A stretch of DNA of 64,000 bases from NCBI RefSeq assembly GCF_014640195.1, contig NZ_BMGM01000003.1, positions 248,001 through 312,000 on the forward strand, given 5' to 3'. The translations under genes were made by a program, and so were the position numbers. The stretch comes from Psychroflexus planctonicus. GTDB taxonomy: Bacteria > Bacteroidota > Bacteroidia > Flavobacteriales > Flavobacteriaceae. Below are positions 18,230-27,074 of this stretch, one piece after another (within the stretch, counting starts at the first letter, position 1; every line of letters starts with the position of its first letter). Below the pieces are notes generated by a model. The model did no database searches. It saw nothing but the letters and a program-made list of their open reading frames with translations, and was not told the DNA's origin.

Positions 18230-20119
18230 ATGGCAACTGGAAATATTAATGTATCTGTTGAAAACATCTTTCCGCTGATTAAGAAATTCTTATACAGCGA
18301 TCACGAAATCTTTTTAAGAGAACTCATCTCGAATGCTACTGATGCAACGCTTAAGCTAAAACACTTGGCACGAATTGGTGAAGCTAAAATAGAAATTGGC
18401 AAACCCACTATTGAAGTGAAAATCAATAAAGAAAATAAAACGCTTCATATTATAGACCAAGGAATTGGTATGACAAAAGATGAAGTAGAAAAATACATTA
18501 ATCAAGTGGCTTTCTCAGGAGCAGAAGAATTTTTAGAAAAATACAAAGATTCTGAAGCAAAAGACAGCGGAATAATCGGTCATTTTGGACTTGGTTTTTA
18601 TTCTGCTTTTATGGTAGCCAATAAAGTTGAAATTTTTACTAAATCTTGGAAAGACGAACCTGCTGCACATTGGACGTGCGAAGGAACAACCGAATTTACA
18701 TTAGAAGACCACGACCGAGCTGAGCGCGGAACGGAAATCGTGCTTCATATCAATGACGATGAAAAAGAGTTTTTAGAAGATAGCCGCATCACAGAATTGT
18801 TGAACAAGTACAACAAGTTCATGCCAATTCCAATTAAGTTTGGAACCAAAGAAAAAGAGCTTCCACTTCCTGAAGATGCTAAAGAAGACGAAAAGCCTAA
18901 AAAAGTAACGGTAGATAACATCATCAACAACCCAAATCCGGCTTGGACAAAACAGCCAGCTGATTTAGAAGAAGATGACTACAACAACTTTTACCGCGAA
19001 TTGTATCCGATGCAATTTGAAGAACCTTTATTCCACATTCATTTAAATGTAGATTATCCATTTAACTTGACTGGAATTCTGTACTTCCCAAAATTAACTC
19101 AAGATTTAGCGGTACAAAAAGACAAGATACAATTATATCAAAATCAGGTGTTTGTAACCGATAATGTAGAAGGAATTGTTCCTGAATTCTTAACCATGTT
19201 GCGTGGTGTAATCGATTCGCCAGACATTCCGTTGAATGTTTCACGTTCGTATTTGCAAGCTGATGGTGCGGTAAAGAAAATTTCGAACTACATTACCAAA
19301 AAGGTAGCAGACAAATTGAAATCTTTGTTCAATAACAACAGAGCCGATTTTGAGAAAAAATGGAATGACATCAAAGTAGTGATTGAATACGGAATGCTAA
19401 CCGATGATAAGTTTTTCGAAAAAGCAGAAAAATTTGTCTTGTATCCAACGGTTGATGAAACCTATTTTACTTACGAAGAGTTAGAAGCCAAAATAAAAGA
19501 CAACCAAACTGACAAAGACGATAAGTTAGTGGTTCTGTATGCTTCAAATAAGGAAGAACAACACAGCTATATTGAAGCAGCCAAAGACAAAGGTTATGAA
19601 GTATTACTTTTAGATTCGCCAATTGTTTCGCATTTAATTCAAAAAATTGAAGCCAACAAAGAGCAAAAAGTCAGTTTTGTACGTGTAGATTCAGAACATG
19701 TTGACAAGTTAATCGACAAAGGTGAAGAAGCTACTTCAAAGCTAAATGATGAAGAAAAAGAGAAGTTAAAAACAGCTTTTGAAACTCATATAACGAAAGA
19801 AAAATACACTGTACAATTAGAAGCCATGGATTCTAAAGCGGCACCGATAACCATCACCGAACCTGAATTTATGCGTAGAATGAAAGAAATGCAACAGTCT
19901 GGCGGTGGCGGTATGTTTGGCATGGGCAATATGCCAGAAATGTACAATTTAGTAGTGAACACAAATCACGAATTAATGGCGGACATCCTTCAAAAAGAAG
20001 AAGGAGAACAAGCTGCTTTAATCAACCAAAGTTTAGATTTAGCTTTGCTGTCTAAGAACTTACTTCGTGGGGAAGCACTGACCAAATTTGTAAAGCGCAG
20101 CTACGAGATGATTAAGTAA
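18230..20119 (+). CDS. htpG: Molecular chaperone HtpG (Hsp90)
   Basis: A 629-residue bacterial Hsp90. The N-terminal GHKL ATPase domain shows FLRELISNATDA with the catalytic Glu, DQGIGMTKDE, and GHFGLGFYSAFMVA. The middle domain has the conserved NVSRSYLQ arginine segment that contacts ATP phosphate, and a C-terminal dimerisation domain follows. Length is typical. It acts as a cytosolic ATP-driven chaperone. A strong terminator follows it, so it is a single-gene unit. The stretch of TGTCA repeats upstream may be its control region. Confidence 0.97.
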   Translation: MATGNINVSVENIFPLIKKFLYSDHEIFLRELISNATDATLKLKHLARIGEAKIEIGKPTIEVKINKENKTLHIIDQGIGMTKDEVEKYINQVAFSGAEEFLEKYKDSEAKDSGIIGHFGLGFYSAFMVANKVEIFTKSWKDEPAAHWTCEGTTEFTLEDHDRAERGTEIVLHINDDEKEFLEDSRITELLNKYNKFMPIPIKFGTKEKELPLPEDAKEDEKPKKVTVDNIINNPNPAWTKQPADLEEDDYNNFYRELYPMQFEEPLFHIHLNVDYPFNLTGILYFPKLTQDLAVQKDKIQLYQNQVFVTDNVEGIVPEFLTMLRGVIDSPDIPLNVSRSYLQADGAVKKISNYITKKVADKLKSLFNNNRADFEKKWNDIKVVIEYGMLTDDKFFEKAEKFVLYPTVDETYFTYEELEAKIKDNQTDKDDKLVVLYASNKEEQHSYIEAAKDKGYEVLLLDSPIVSHLIQKIEANKEQKVSFVRVDSEHVDKLIDKGEEATSKLNDEEKEKLKTAFETHITKEKYTVQLEAMDSKAAPITITEPEFMRRMKEMQQSGGGGMFGMGNMPEMYNLVVNTNHELMADILQKEEGEQAALINQSLDLALLSKNLLRGEALTKFVKRSYEMIK

Positions 20120-20140
20120 ACTTGCTTTAAATAACTATTT

Positions 20141-20177
20141 AAAAAGGAGTTTGAATTTTGTTCAAGCTCCTTTTTTT
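20141..20177 (+). terminator. Rho-independent terminator of htpG
   Basis: AAAAAGGAGTTTGAA (20141-20155) pairs with TTCAAGCTCCTTTTT (20161-20175) with one G-T wobble and a 5-nt loop, and is followed by T residues. It begins 21 nt after the htpG stop. Confidence 0.88.
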
Positions 20178-20239
20178 ATTTCATTTCACATTTGCGCATA
20201 CAATTTAAAATTACAATATTTGACTTTCAATTCCACACT

Positions 20240-21058
20240 ATGAAATTTAGCAGTAAAATCTTCGCTTTAATACTATTAGCCAATATTGTTTTAGCTTGCA
20301 ACAACTCCAATTCTTCAAAAGAAAAAAGTACCGAGCAAAAAGAAACCACAAAGTCTAAAACAACAGAACAAGTATTTTTAAGCAGTGTTGAAGACATTCA
20401 TAAAAAAGAAAAATTTTTCAGTGAAGATATTGTGAGTTACCAAATTACTTACCAATTTGGTAATTTAAAAGATGAATTAAAAGTAAGAGCAGCAACTGAT
20501 TTGAGCCTGATAGAAATAACATCAAAAAACTTTGGGAAATCATATTACAACGGAAAAAATATTCTCATCGATGCCATGGCGAACATGGGTGATCGAGAAG
20601 CCAAAAGAAACTTTCAGTTAGTGTTTTTTTATCATGCTTTTTTTCATTTAGACGAAAATGAATATGTACTTTCCCCAATTCAAGAAACTACTTTTTTTGA
20701 TGGTAATTTCAAACAAATTCATACTAAAAATGAAGCTTTTCATACCGCTTTTTTTCCAAATGAAGTAAGCTTTCTAGTAGAAGGAAGAACCAATATGATG
20801 AAAGGGCTTCAAATGAAGACTTCACTTTTAGGAAATAATAGAACTGCTCAAAATATTCATTTGCATTACGACCGATTTATAACGGTTAACCATATTCCTG
20901 TTTCCTTAAATTGGAAGTTTTATCCAGAAAATAATTTTGAAGAAAAAGCTATTTTAGGCGAAGCACAAATCACAAAAATTAAATATTATTCAGCAGAACA
21001 GCTTCAACTTTCTATTCCTGAGAACACCAAAAAAATTAAAAATTCACCTATTCTGTAA
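20240..21058 (+). CDS. Hypothetical lipoprotein
   Basis: A 272-residue lipoprotein. The frame opens at 20192, but the ATG at 20240 gives a textbook signal, MKFSSK followed by a hydrophobic run and IVLAC with the lipidated Cys at residue 20. A Ser/Lys/Thr-rich linker follows. The remaining 230 residues contain many aromatic and Asn residues and look like beta-sheet, with no domain I can name. It lies between htpG and thrS, but its own stretch is bounded by the htpG terminator and the thrS promoter, so it is probably transcribed separately. Confidence 0.75.
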   Translation: MKFSSKIFALILLANIVLACNNSNSSKEKSTEQKETTKSKTTEQVFLSSVEDIHKKEKFFSEDIVSYQITYQFGNLKDELKVRAATDLSLIEITSKNFGKSYYNGKNILIDAMANMGDREAKRNFQLVFFYHAFFHLDENEYVLSPIQETTFFDGNFKQIHTKNEAFHTAFFPNEVSFLVEGRTNMMKGLQMKTSLLGNNRTAQNIHLHYDRFITVNHIPVSLNWKFYPENNFEEKAILGEAQITKIKYYSAEQLQLSIPENTKKIKNSPIL

Positions 21059-21076
21059 ATGCTTAAAGAATTGTAC

Positions 21077-21106
21077 TTGGTAAGCAGGCGGATATCCTTA
21101 TCTTTG
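21077..21106 (+). promoter_or_regulatory. thrS operon promoter (TTG-N19-TATCTTTG)
   Basis: TTG at 21077-21079, a 19-bp spacer, then TATCTTTG at 21099-21106: both boxes and the spacing match the Bacteroidota housekeeping sigma consensus. Transcription should begin around 21111, giving a leader of only about 14 nt before the thrS ATG. So there is no room for a long T-box or translational-operator leader. Confidence 0.7.
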
Positions 21107-21124
21107 CACAAATTTTGAAAATAC

Positions 21125-23071
21125 ATGATTAAAATTACGCTCCCGGACGGCAGTATAAAATCTTTTGAAGCTGGAACCACACCAATGGATGTGGCTAAAA
21201 GCATTAGCGAAGGTTTAGCTAGAAATGTGATTTCGGCAAAATTTAATGATCAAATTGTTGAAACTTCTACTCCACTTCAAGAAGACGGAAAATTGGTTTT
21301 ATTAACCTTTAACGATGATGAAGGTAAAAAAACATTTTGGCACAGTACGGCTCACTTAATGGCGCAAGCTATTTTAAAAATGTATCCAGGTGTAAAATTA
21401 ACCATCGGCCCAGCTATTGAAAATGGATTTTACTACGATATCGACTTTATGGAACATAAAATCAGCGATGCTGACTTTCCTAAAATCGAAAAAAAAATGC
21501 TGGAATTGGCTCGTGGAAAACATGAATTTCAATTACGCGAAGTTAGCAAAGCAGATGCTTTAGCCTATTATCAAGAAAAAGAAAACCCGTATAAAGTAGA
21601 GTTAATTGAAAATCTAGCAGATGGTGAAATTACTTTCTGCGATCATGATGATTTTACCGATTTATGTCGTGGTGGTCACTTACCCAACACTGGTTTTATT
21701 AAAGCCGTGAAACTAATGAGCGTAGCAGGCGCTTATTGGCGTGGAGACGAAAACAATACACAACTTACAAGAGTTTATGGAATTTCCTTTCCAAAACAAA
21801 AACAACTCAAAGAATATTTAGCACTTTTAGAAGAAGCCAAAAAAAGAGACCACAGAAAGTTAGGAAAGGAGTTGAAATTATTCACTTTTTCGCAACAAGT
21901 TGGTCAAGGTTTGCCACTTTGGTTGCCGAAAGGTGCTGCTTTACGCGAACGTTTAGAAAGCTTTTTGAAAAAAGCCCAAGCCGAAGCAGAATACGACCAA
22001 GTAGTTACACCGCATATTGGTAACAAAGATTTATATGTGTGTTCTGGTCATTATGAAAAATACGGAGAAGATAGTTTTCAACCCATCAACACACCAGCTG
22101 AAGGCGAAGAGTTTTTGCTAAAACCCATGAATTGTCCGCACCATTGTGAAATATACAAGTCTCAATCCTGGAGTTACAAAGATTTACCTGTTCGTTATGC
22201 TGAATTTGGCACCGTTTACCGGTACGAACAAAGTGGAGAATTACATGGCTTAACGCGCGTTCGTGGATTTACACAAGATGATGCACACATTTTTTGTACT
22301 CCCGATCAATTGGATTTGGAATTCAAAAAAGTAATTGATTTAGTCTTGTACGTGTTCAGTTCTTTAGGATTTGAAGACTTTACTGCACAGGTTTCTTTAC
22401 GCGACCCTGAAAACAAAACCAAATACATCGGAAGTGATGAAAATTGGAAAAAAGCCGAAGATGCAATTTTAAATGCAGCCAAAGAAAAAGGTTTAAACTA
22501 CGTGGTTGAAACTGGAGAAGCAGCTTTTTACGGACCTAAGTTAGACTTTATGGTTAAGGATGCTTTAGGAAGAAGCTGGCAGTTAGGCACCATTCAAGTA
22601 GATTATAATTTACCAGAACGTTTTGAATTGGAATACAAAGGAAGCGATAACGAAATGCACAGACCTGTCATGATACATCGCGCTCCTTTTGGTAGCATGG
22701 AACGTTTTGTAGCCATTTTATTGGAGCATACCGGTGGTAATTTTCCACTTTGGTTAACACCCGAACAAGCTACTATACTCTCGATCAGTGAGAAGTATGA
22801 AAAATATTCTAAAAAAGTTTTAAGTTTACTTAAAAATCACGAAATTCGCGCCATATTTGATAATCGTAGTGAAACTACTGGAAAGAAAATCCGTGAAGCG
22901 GAAATGAATAAAGTTCCATATATGATTATCATTGGTGAGAAAGAAGAAGAGAACAACAGCATTAGCATCCGAAAACACGGAGGTGAAGATTTAGGAAGCA
23001 TGTCTGTTGAAGAATTTGTAAATAGAATTAACAATGAAGTAAATGCTTCATTGTCAAAATTTAGAGTTTAA
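21125..23071 (+). CDS. thrS: Threonyl-tRNA synthetase
   Basis: A 648-residue class-II aminoacyl-tRNA synthetase. It has an N-terminal TGS domain (ITLPDGS...GTTPMDVA), the SAD editing domain with its HxxxH motif ([11 protein letters not shown]) and the CRGGH cysteine motif, then the catalytic core with motif 2 ([20 protein letters not shown]) and the zinc ligand Cys in NCPHHCEIY. Motif 3 is [18 protein letters not shown], and an anticodon-binding domain follows. Length and order are standard. It heads the thrS-infC-rpmI-rplT operon, the same order as in Escherichia coli. Confidence 0.98.
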   Translation: MIKITLPDGSIKSFEAGTTPMDVAKSISEGLARNVISAKFNDQIVETSTPLQEDGKLVLLTFNDDEGKKTFWHSTAHLMAQAILKMYPGVKLTIGPAIENGFYYDIDFMEHKISDADFPKIEKKMLELARGKHEFQLREVSKADALAYYQEKENPYKVELIENLADGEITFCDHDDFTDLCRGGHLPNTGFIKAVKLMSVAGAYWRGDENNTQLTRVYGISFPKQKQLKEYLALLEEAKKRDHRKLGKELKLFTFSQQVGQGLPLWLPKGAALRERLESFLKKAQAEAEYDQVVTPHIGNKDLYVCSGHYEKYGEDSFQPINTPAEGEEFLLKPMNCPHHCEIYKSQSWSYKDLPVRYAEFGTVYRYEQSGELHGLTRVRGFTQDDAHIFCTPDQLDLEFKKVIDLVLYVFSSLGFEDFTAQVSLRDPENKTKYIGSDENWKKAEDAILNAAKEKGLNYVVETGEAAFYGPKLDFMVKDALGRSWQLGTIQVDYNLPERFELEYKGSDNEMHRPVMIHRAPFGSMERFVAILLEHTGGNFPLWLTPEQATILSISEKYEKYSKKVLSLLKNHEIRAIFDNRSETTGKKIREAEMNKVPYMIIIGEKEEENNSISIRKHGGEDLGSMSVEEFVNRINNEVNASLSKFRV

Positions 23072-23090
23072 CCCTAAAAAATAATTAGTT

Positions 23091-23651
23091 ATAGCTTTAA
23101 GAAGACGTAGTAATAAAAATTATTCGCCAAGAGGTCAAAAAGAAGATCCGCATCGAATTAATAAAAACATTAAAGAACCAAAACTTAGGTTAGTTGGTGA
23201 TAATGTTGAAATGGGAGTTTATCCTACCAAAGATTGTTTAAAAAAAGCAGAAGAGCTTAATTTAGATTTGGTAGTGATTTCACCTAAAGCAGATCCACCA
23301 GTTGCTAAAATCATGGACTATAAAAAGTTTCTTTATGAACAAAAGAAACGAGAAAAATCCATGAAAGCTAAAGCATCTAAAGTGGTTGTGAAAGAAATTC
23401 GTTTTGGTCCTAATACAGATGACCACGACTATGAATTTAAAAAGAAAAATGCTGAAAAGTTTTTAAAAGAAGGAGCCAAACTAAAAGCCTTTGTGTTTTT
23501 TAAAGGACGCTCCATCGTATTTAAAGACAAAGGGCAAATTTTGTTATTAAGACTAGCTCAGGATTTAGAAGACCTAGGTAAAGTTGAACAAATGCCTAAA
23601 TTAGAAGGAAAGCGTATGATTATGCTGATTACTCCTAAAAAAGACAAATAA
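23091..23651 (+). CDS. infC: Translation initiation factor IF-3, ATA start
   Basis: IF-3 binds the 30S subunit, checks start-codon pairing and prevents premature subunit joining. The first in-frame ATG (23211) would begin at MGVYPTKD and delete part of the N-domain. Upstream in frame lies [16 protein letters not shown]...HRINKNI, which matches the known flavobacterial N-terminus (usually M-A-I-R-R-R). The codon before ALRRR is ATA at 23091-23093. This gives 186 residues, 19 nt after the thrS stop. The non-standard start is the expected hallmark of IF-3 autoregulation, because the factor discriminates against its own start codon. The C-domain ([17 protein letters not shown]) is intact. Confidence 0.93.
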   Translation: MALRRRSNKNYSPRGQKEDPHRINKNIKEPKLRLVGDNVEMGVYPTKDCLKKAEELNLDLVVISPKADPPVAKIMDYKKFLYEQKKREKSMKAKASKVVVKEIRFGPNTDDHDYEFKKKNAEKFLKEGAKLKAFVFFKGRSIVFKDKGQILLLRLAQDLEDLGKVEQMPKLEGKRMIMLITPKKDK

Positions 23652-23681
23652 AATAAGAGTCAATACATAAATCAAGGATCA

Positions 23682-23879
23682 ATGCCTAAAATGAAAACAA
23701 AGTCGAGTGCTAAAAAGCGCTTTAAATTAACCGGAACTGGTAAAATAAAGCGTAAGCATGCGTTTAAAAGTCACATCTTGACTAAAAAGTCTAAAAAGAG
23801 AAAACTTAAATTAACGCATACTACTTTAGTACACAAATCAGACGAAGCTAACATCAAACAACAATTACGTTTAAAGTAA
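23682..23879 (+). CDS. rpmI: Ribosomal protein bL35
   Basis: A 65-residue, very basic protein with the L35 N-terminus [13 protein letters not shown] and the [20 protein letters not shown] core. It is a large-subunit protein. It lies 30 nt after infC in the conserved infC-rpmI-rplT order. Its last codons form the left arm of a strong 16-bp hairpin (23853-23891). Confidence 0.97.
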   Translation: MPKMKTKSSAKKRFKLTGTGKIKRKHAFKSHILTKKSKKRKLKLTHTTLVHKSDEANIKQQLRLK

Positions 23880-23891
23880 TTGTTGTTTGAT
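23853..23891 (+). promoter_or_regulatory. 16-bp hairpin spanning the rpmI stop codon
   Basis: ATCAAACAACAATTAC (23853-23868) pairs perfectly with GTAATTGTTGTTTGAT (23876-23891) around the 7-nt loop GTTTAAA. The rpmI TAA (23877-23879) lies in the right arm. There is no T tract afterwards, so a simple terminator is unlikely. An mRNA-processing site, partial attenuator or ribosomal-protein control element is possible. Confidence 0.6.
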
Positions 23892-23968
23892 TGGTTAAAA
23901 ATCAATTATTAACCCTGGAGTGGGCTTACAAATGCAAATAAGCTGCCTACTACAAAAAATTTAAAATT

Positions 23969-24313
23969 ATGCCAAGATCAACAAATTCAGTCGCTTCACG
24001 TGCTCGTAGAAAGAAAATCATGAAGCTAGCAAAAGGCTACTTCGGACGTAGAAAAAACGTTTGGACTGTAGCTAAAAATGCGGTGGAAAAAGGTATGCTT
24101 TATGCATACAGAGACCGTAGAAATAACAAGCGTAACTTCCGCTCTCTTTGGATTGTGAGAATTAATGCTGCAACACGTATGCACGGAATGTCTTATTCTA
24201 AGTTTATGGGACAATTAAAAGCCAATAATATCGAGTTAAACCGTAAGGTTTTAGCCGATTTAGCGGTGAATAATCCAGCAGCTTTTCAAGCAATAGTAGA
24301 GAAAGTAAAGTAA
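23969..24313 (+). CDS. rplT: Ribosomal protein bL20
   Basis: A 114-residue basic protein with the L20 signature: [27 protein letters not shown] at the start and [21 protein letters not shown] in the middle. L20 is needed for early 50S assembly and in other bacteria represses its own operon by binding mRNA. The 89-nt gap after rpmI contains an additional weak GCTTA/TAAGC stem (about 23927-23945) that might be part of such a site. A strong terminator follows. Confidence 0.97.
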   Translation: MPRSTNSVASRARRKKIMKLAKGYFGRRKNVWTVAKNAVEKGMLYAYRDRRNNKRNFRSLWIVRINAATRMHGMSYSKFMGQLKANNIELNRKVLADLAVNNPAAFQAIVEKVK

Positions 24314-24342
24314 AACATAACAGTAGACGACTCTTATAAATT

Positions 24343-24380
24343 AAATCCTGCATCAAATTGATGCAGGATTTTTTATTTTT
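24343..24380 (+). terminator. Rho-independent terminator of the thrS-rplT operon
   Basis: AAATCCTGCATC (24343-24354) pairs with GATGCAGGATTT (24360-24371) around a 5-nt loop, followed by a T-rich tail. It starts 29 nt after the rplT stop codon. Confidence 0.9.
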
Positions 24381-24397
24381 GACCAAAAGCATTTTAG

Positions 24398-25174
24398 ATG
24401 AATGACCAATTAGGAAATCCAATTCATATCAAACAAATTCCAAAACGAATTATCAGTTTAGTACCTAGCCAAACAGAATTGGTGGTAGATTTAGGAATGC
24501 GCAAAAGTTTGGTTGGAATTACTAAATTTTGTGTACATCCCAAAAGTTTAAAAAGTGAAGTTGAAATGGTAGGTGGGACTAAAAGTGTTCATCTAGATAA
24601 AATTGAAGCGCTTCAACCTGATTTAATATTATGTAATAAAGAAGAAAACACACCCGAAATGGTAAAAGCGCTTCAACAAATTGCAGAAGTTCATGTGGCA
24701 GATGTTACAACATTTTCAGATGCTTACCAACTTATTTCAGATTATGGGAAGATATTTCAACAGCAAGAAAAAGCTGAAGAATTAGTGGCTGATATTCAAA
24801 ATCAATTTACTGAACTAAGGGCAATTCAACAAAGCAAACAAGAACAAAAAGTAACCTATTTCATTTGGAAAAATCCTTGGATGGTAGCTGCAAACCATAC
24901 ATTTATCAATTCCGTTTTAAATGAATTAGGCTTAAAAAATGCATTTGCCCATCTAGAGCGCTACCCAGAAGTAGATTTACAAAATTTACCAGAAACCGAT
25001 TGGATTTTTCTTTCATCTGAACCTTTTCCATTCAAAAAAGATGATTTTTCAGCATTTGTTGATAAACGACTTAAATTGGAAGTTGTAGATGGAGAAAGTT
25101 TTAGTTGGTTTGGCAGCCGAATGAAAAAAACATTCCCCTACTTTAAAGAATTACTTGAAAAACTAAATTCATAA
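24398..25174 (+). CDS. BtuF-like helical-backbone metal/cobalamin receptor, no signal peptide
   Basis: The 258-residue protein has the fold of ABC-transporter binding proteins for cobalamin and siderophores: RIISLVPSQTELVVDLG at the start, ALQPDLILCNKEENTPE, a long linking helix and a second lobe with FIWKNPWMVAANHTFINSVL. In contrast to true BtuF it has no signal peptide. The frame begins directly with MNDQLGNPIHIKQIPKR, and the TAA-rich DNA upstream leaves no room for one. It therefore seems cytoplasmic. No permease or ATPase gene lies next to it. A role in cobalamin or metal handling is only inferred from the family; the B12-dependent mutase at the right edge is 36 kb away. Confidence 0.75.
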   Translation: MNDQLGNPIHIKQIPKRIISLVPSQTELVVDLGMRKSLVGITKFCVHPKSLKSEVEMVGGTKSVHLDKIEALQPDLILCNKEENTPEMVKALQQIAEVHVADVTTFSDAYQLISDYGKIFQQQEKAEELVADIQNQFTELRAIQQSKQEQKVTYFIWKNPWMVAANHTFINSVLNELGLKNAFAHLERYPEVDLQNLPETDWIFLSSEPFPFKKDDFSAFVDKRLKLEVVDGESFSWFGSRMKKTFPYFKELLEKLNS

Positions 25175-25193
25175 TCATTCAAATTACATTCTG

Positions 25194-25201
25194 TATATTT
25201 G
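25194..25201 (+). promoter_or_regulatory. Putative -7 element (TATATTTG)
   Basis: A full TAnnTTTG match 15 nt before the ATG at 25217. The expected -33 TTG is absent. Confidence 0.4.
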
Positions 25202-25216
25202 TATAAAATAAATTTT

Positions 25217-25771
25217 ATGAAACCGATTTGTTATTTATTTATATTCTTATTTGTTTCTGTAACTCATGCCCAGAAATGGCTTGATAATTCCTGTCCTATC
25301 GAAGAAGAAATGACAGCAACAGATATTGAAAAGGCTAATACTTCAGATTTGTTAGACATTATCATCAACCAAGAAGGAAAAGTTTTGGTAAATGGAAAGG
25401 ACTTGTCTTTTTTGAACGATGTAAAATTCAAAGAATTTATTTACACGTTTATCACCAATCCAGATGATAGTAAAGAACGTGCAAGTAGTCCTAAAAAAGC
25501 AAGTATTCAAATAAATCATTACAATCATCCAGAGCAATATAAAACTTACTTAACCTATATAAGAGAAGTATATTTTTTCTTGTGGAATAATGAAGCTCAA
25601 GAAAAATACGATTCTACTTACAACGAATTGGATTGTAAAAAAAGAAGTAAAGTTCAGAAAGTGGCACCATATCGTTTATTTGAAGCAAAAAATAGACAAC
25701 AAAATAAAAAAGATGATGAACCACGATTTATTGGTCCACCAGCTTTTGACGGTGATGTGATTGATAATTAA
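25217..25771 (+). CDS. Secreted protein with ExbD/TolR-like domain
   Basis: The ATG at 25217 gives 184 residues with a clean signal peptide (MKPICYLFIFLFVSVTHAQ). The region after it, LLDIIINQEGKVLVNGKDLS...FKEFIYTFI, resembles the periplasmic domain of ExbD/TolR energy-transduction proteins. What is missing is the usual N-terminal cytoplasmic stub and transmembrane anchor with its conserved Asp; here a cleavable signal stands in their place. The second half is charged and poorly conserved. No exbB or tonB gene is near. I offer the ExbD relationship as probable, not proven. A strong terminator follows. Confidence 0.55.
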   Translation: MKPICYLFIFLFVSVTHAQKWLDNSCPIEEEMTATDIEKANTSDLLDIIINQEGKVLVNGKDLSFLNDVKFKEFIYTFITNPDDSKERASSPKKASIQINHYNHPEQYKTYLTYIREVYFFLWNNEAQEKYDSTYNELDCKKRSKVQKVAPYRLFEAKNRQQNKKDDEPRFIGPPAFDGDVIDN

Positions 25772-25790
25772 AACATAAATTCGATAATGT

Positions 25791-25819
25791 AAAACCACCT
25801 TCAGCCAAGGTGGTTTTTT
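25791..25819 (+). terminator. Rho-independent terminator
   Basis: AAAACCACCTT (25791-25801) pairs with AAGGTGGTTTT (25807-25817) around CAGCC, followed by T residues. It ends the ExbD-like gene's transcript, 19 nt after the stop. Confidence 0.9.
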
Positions 25820-25878
25820 TGTACTTTATTATAACTTTTGTTTAACTCGAATCTTTTTTTATTAAACAAAATCAATTG

Positions 25879-25886
25879 TAATTTTG
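25879..25886 (+). promoter_or_regulatory. Putative -7 element (TAATTTTG) of the photolyase operon
   Basis: TAATTTTG lies only 4 nt before the GTG start codon of the SRPBCC gene. With the usual start point a few bases downstream, the mRNA would be leaderless or nearly so. The -33 box is not evident. Confidence 0.4.
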
Positions 25887-25890
25887 GTAT

Positions 25891-26352
25891 GTGAAAATAT
25901 ATGAAATACATACCAAACAAAGACTTCCAATAAGTAAACAGGAAGCATGGAATTTTCTTTCCAACCCAAAAAATCTTCAAAAAATAATGCCTGACAAAAT
26001 GGGTTTTGAAATTATTTCTGGAGCAAATCAAAAAATGTATACAGGTCAAATTATTCAATATAATGTTACTCCGTTGCCTTTGTTTAAAACACGATGGGTA
26101 ACCGAAATAACTCATGTTGAAAAGCCAAATTTATTTGTCGATATTCAACTATCTGGTCCCTACAAATTATGGCACCACAAACATTTTATTCATGAAATCG
26201 ATGGTGGAGTAGAAATTGAAGATATCGTACATTATGCTTTACCATTGGGATGGTTAGGCCAGTTGGTAAAACCCTTTTTAGTACAACCAAAATTGAACGA
26301 AATATTTAAAGCGAGAGAACAAAAAATGACCGAATTGTTCGGTATTCTATAA
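25891..26352 (+). CDS. SRPBCC-family (START-like) protein
   Basis: The 153-residue protein fits the SRPBCC hydrophobic-ligand-binding fold of the kind often annotated as CDP-paratose 2-epimerase-like or SulA-like next to photolyase genes. Conserved features are the N-terminal KQRLPISKQEAWNFLSNP and the C-terminal VIY-type strand with PLGWLGQL...KLNEIFKARE. The start is GTG at 25891, because the family N-terminus MKIYEIHT begins exactly there and no ATG is suitable. It is the first gene of an operon with an SDR protein (14-nt gap) and two photolyase-family genes. Ligand and role are unknown; context suggests light or oxidative stress. Confidence 0.8.
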   Translation: MKIYEIHTKQRLPISKQEAWNFLSNPKNLQKIMPDKMGFEIISGANQKMYTGQIIQYNVTPLPLFKTRWVTEITHVEKPNLFVDIQLSGPYKLWHHKHFIHEIDGGVEIEDIVHYALPLGWLGQLVKPFLVQPKLNEIFKAREQKMTELFGIL

Positions 26353-26366
26353 TAAAATAAATTGCT

Positions 26367-27065
26367 ATGAAAAAGAATATATTATTTATCGGCGGAAGCC
26401 AAGGAATCGGATTTGAAACTGCTAAACTACTACATGAAGACCACAATATTATTGTTGCTTCTAGAAGCAAAGGTAAGCTAGATGAATTAAATGTAACGCA
26501 TCATGAGTTTGATGTTACCAAGGATGATATTTCTGATTTAGATTTACCTGACACTTTAGACGGATTGGTATATTTCCCAGGAACCATTAATTTGAAGCCT
26601 TTCAAAATGATGAAACCAAGTGTTTTTGAAGAAGATTTTCAATTGAATTTTATGGGATTGGTGAAATCTACACACGCAGTTTTAAAACAACTTAAAAACT
26701 CAGACCAAGCCAGTATTGTTTATTATAGTACGGTTGCTGTTCAAACTGGAATGCCTTTTCACACCAGTGTTGCAGCTGCAAAAGGAGCTATTGAAGGTTT
26801 TGCACGTTCGTTAGCCGCAGAATATGCGCCAAGCTTTCGAGTAAACGTAATCGCACCTTCATTAACCAACACTCCGCTTGCTGATAAGTTGCTAGGAAAC
26901 GAAAAGAAAAAAGAAAAAATGGATGAACGTCACCCGTTAAAACGTGTGGGTGAAGCGGTGGATATTGCAAAAATAACCGCATTTTTGTTAAGTGAAGATA
27001 GTTCTTGGATTACAGGTCAAGTGCTTGGAGTAGACGGTGGAATGTCTTCATTGAATGTATCCTAA
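26367..27065 (+). CDS. SDR-family protein with altered catalytic motif
   Basis: A 232-residue Rossmann-fold protein of the short-chain dehydrogenase family. The nucleotide motif is GGSQGIG (residues 9-15), and a C-terminal VLGVDGGMSSL ends it like typical SDRs. At the active site S121 and K139 are present, but the Tyr of the YxxxK motif is replaced by V135 (HTSVAAAKGA). Proton transfer by the usual mechanism is therefore unlikely. The surrounding residues (IAPSLTNTPLA) are well kept, so this is a conserved variant and not a decaying gene. It sits between the SRPBCC gene and the photolyase (9-nt gap), an arrangement seen in light-response clusters of other bacteria. Confidence 0.85.
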   Translation: MKKNILFIGGSQGIGFETAKLLHEDHNIIVASRSKGKLDELNVTHHEFDVTKDDISDLDLPDTLDGLVYFPGTINLKPFKMMKPSVFEEDFQLNFMGLVKSTHAVLKQLKNSDQASIVYYSTVAVQTGMPFHTSVAAAKGAIEGFARSLAAEYAPSFRVNVIAPSLTNTPLADKLLGNEKKKEKMDERHPLKRVGEAVDIAKITAFLLSEDSSWITGQVLGVDGGMSSLNVS

Positions 27066-27074
27066 TTTGCAATT

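Noticed and set aside
25801-26115. 104-residue minus-strand frame
   Set aside because: It overlaps the SRPBCC gene in reverse and starts in the terminator; no protein features.
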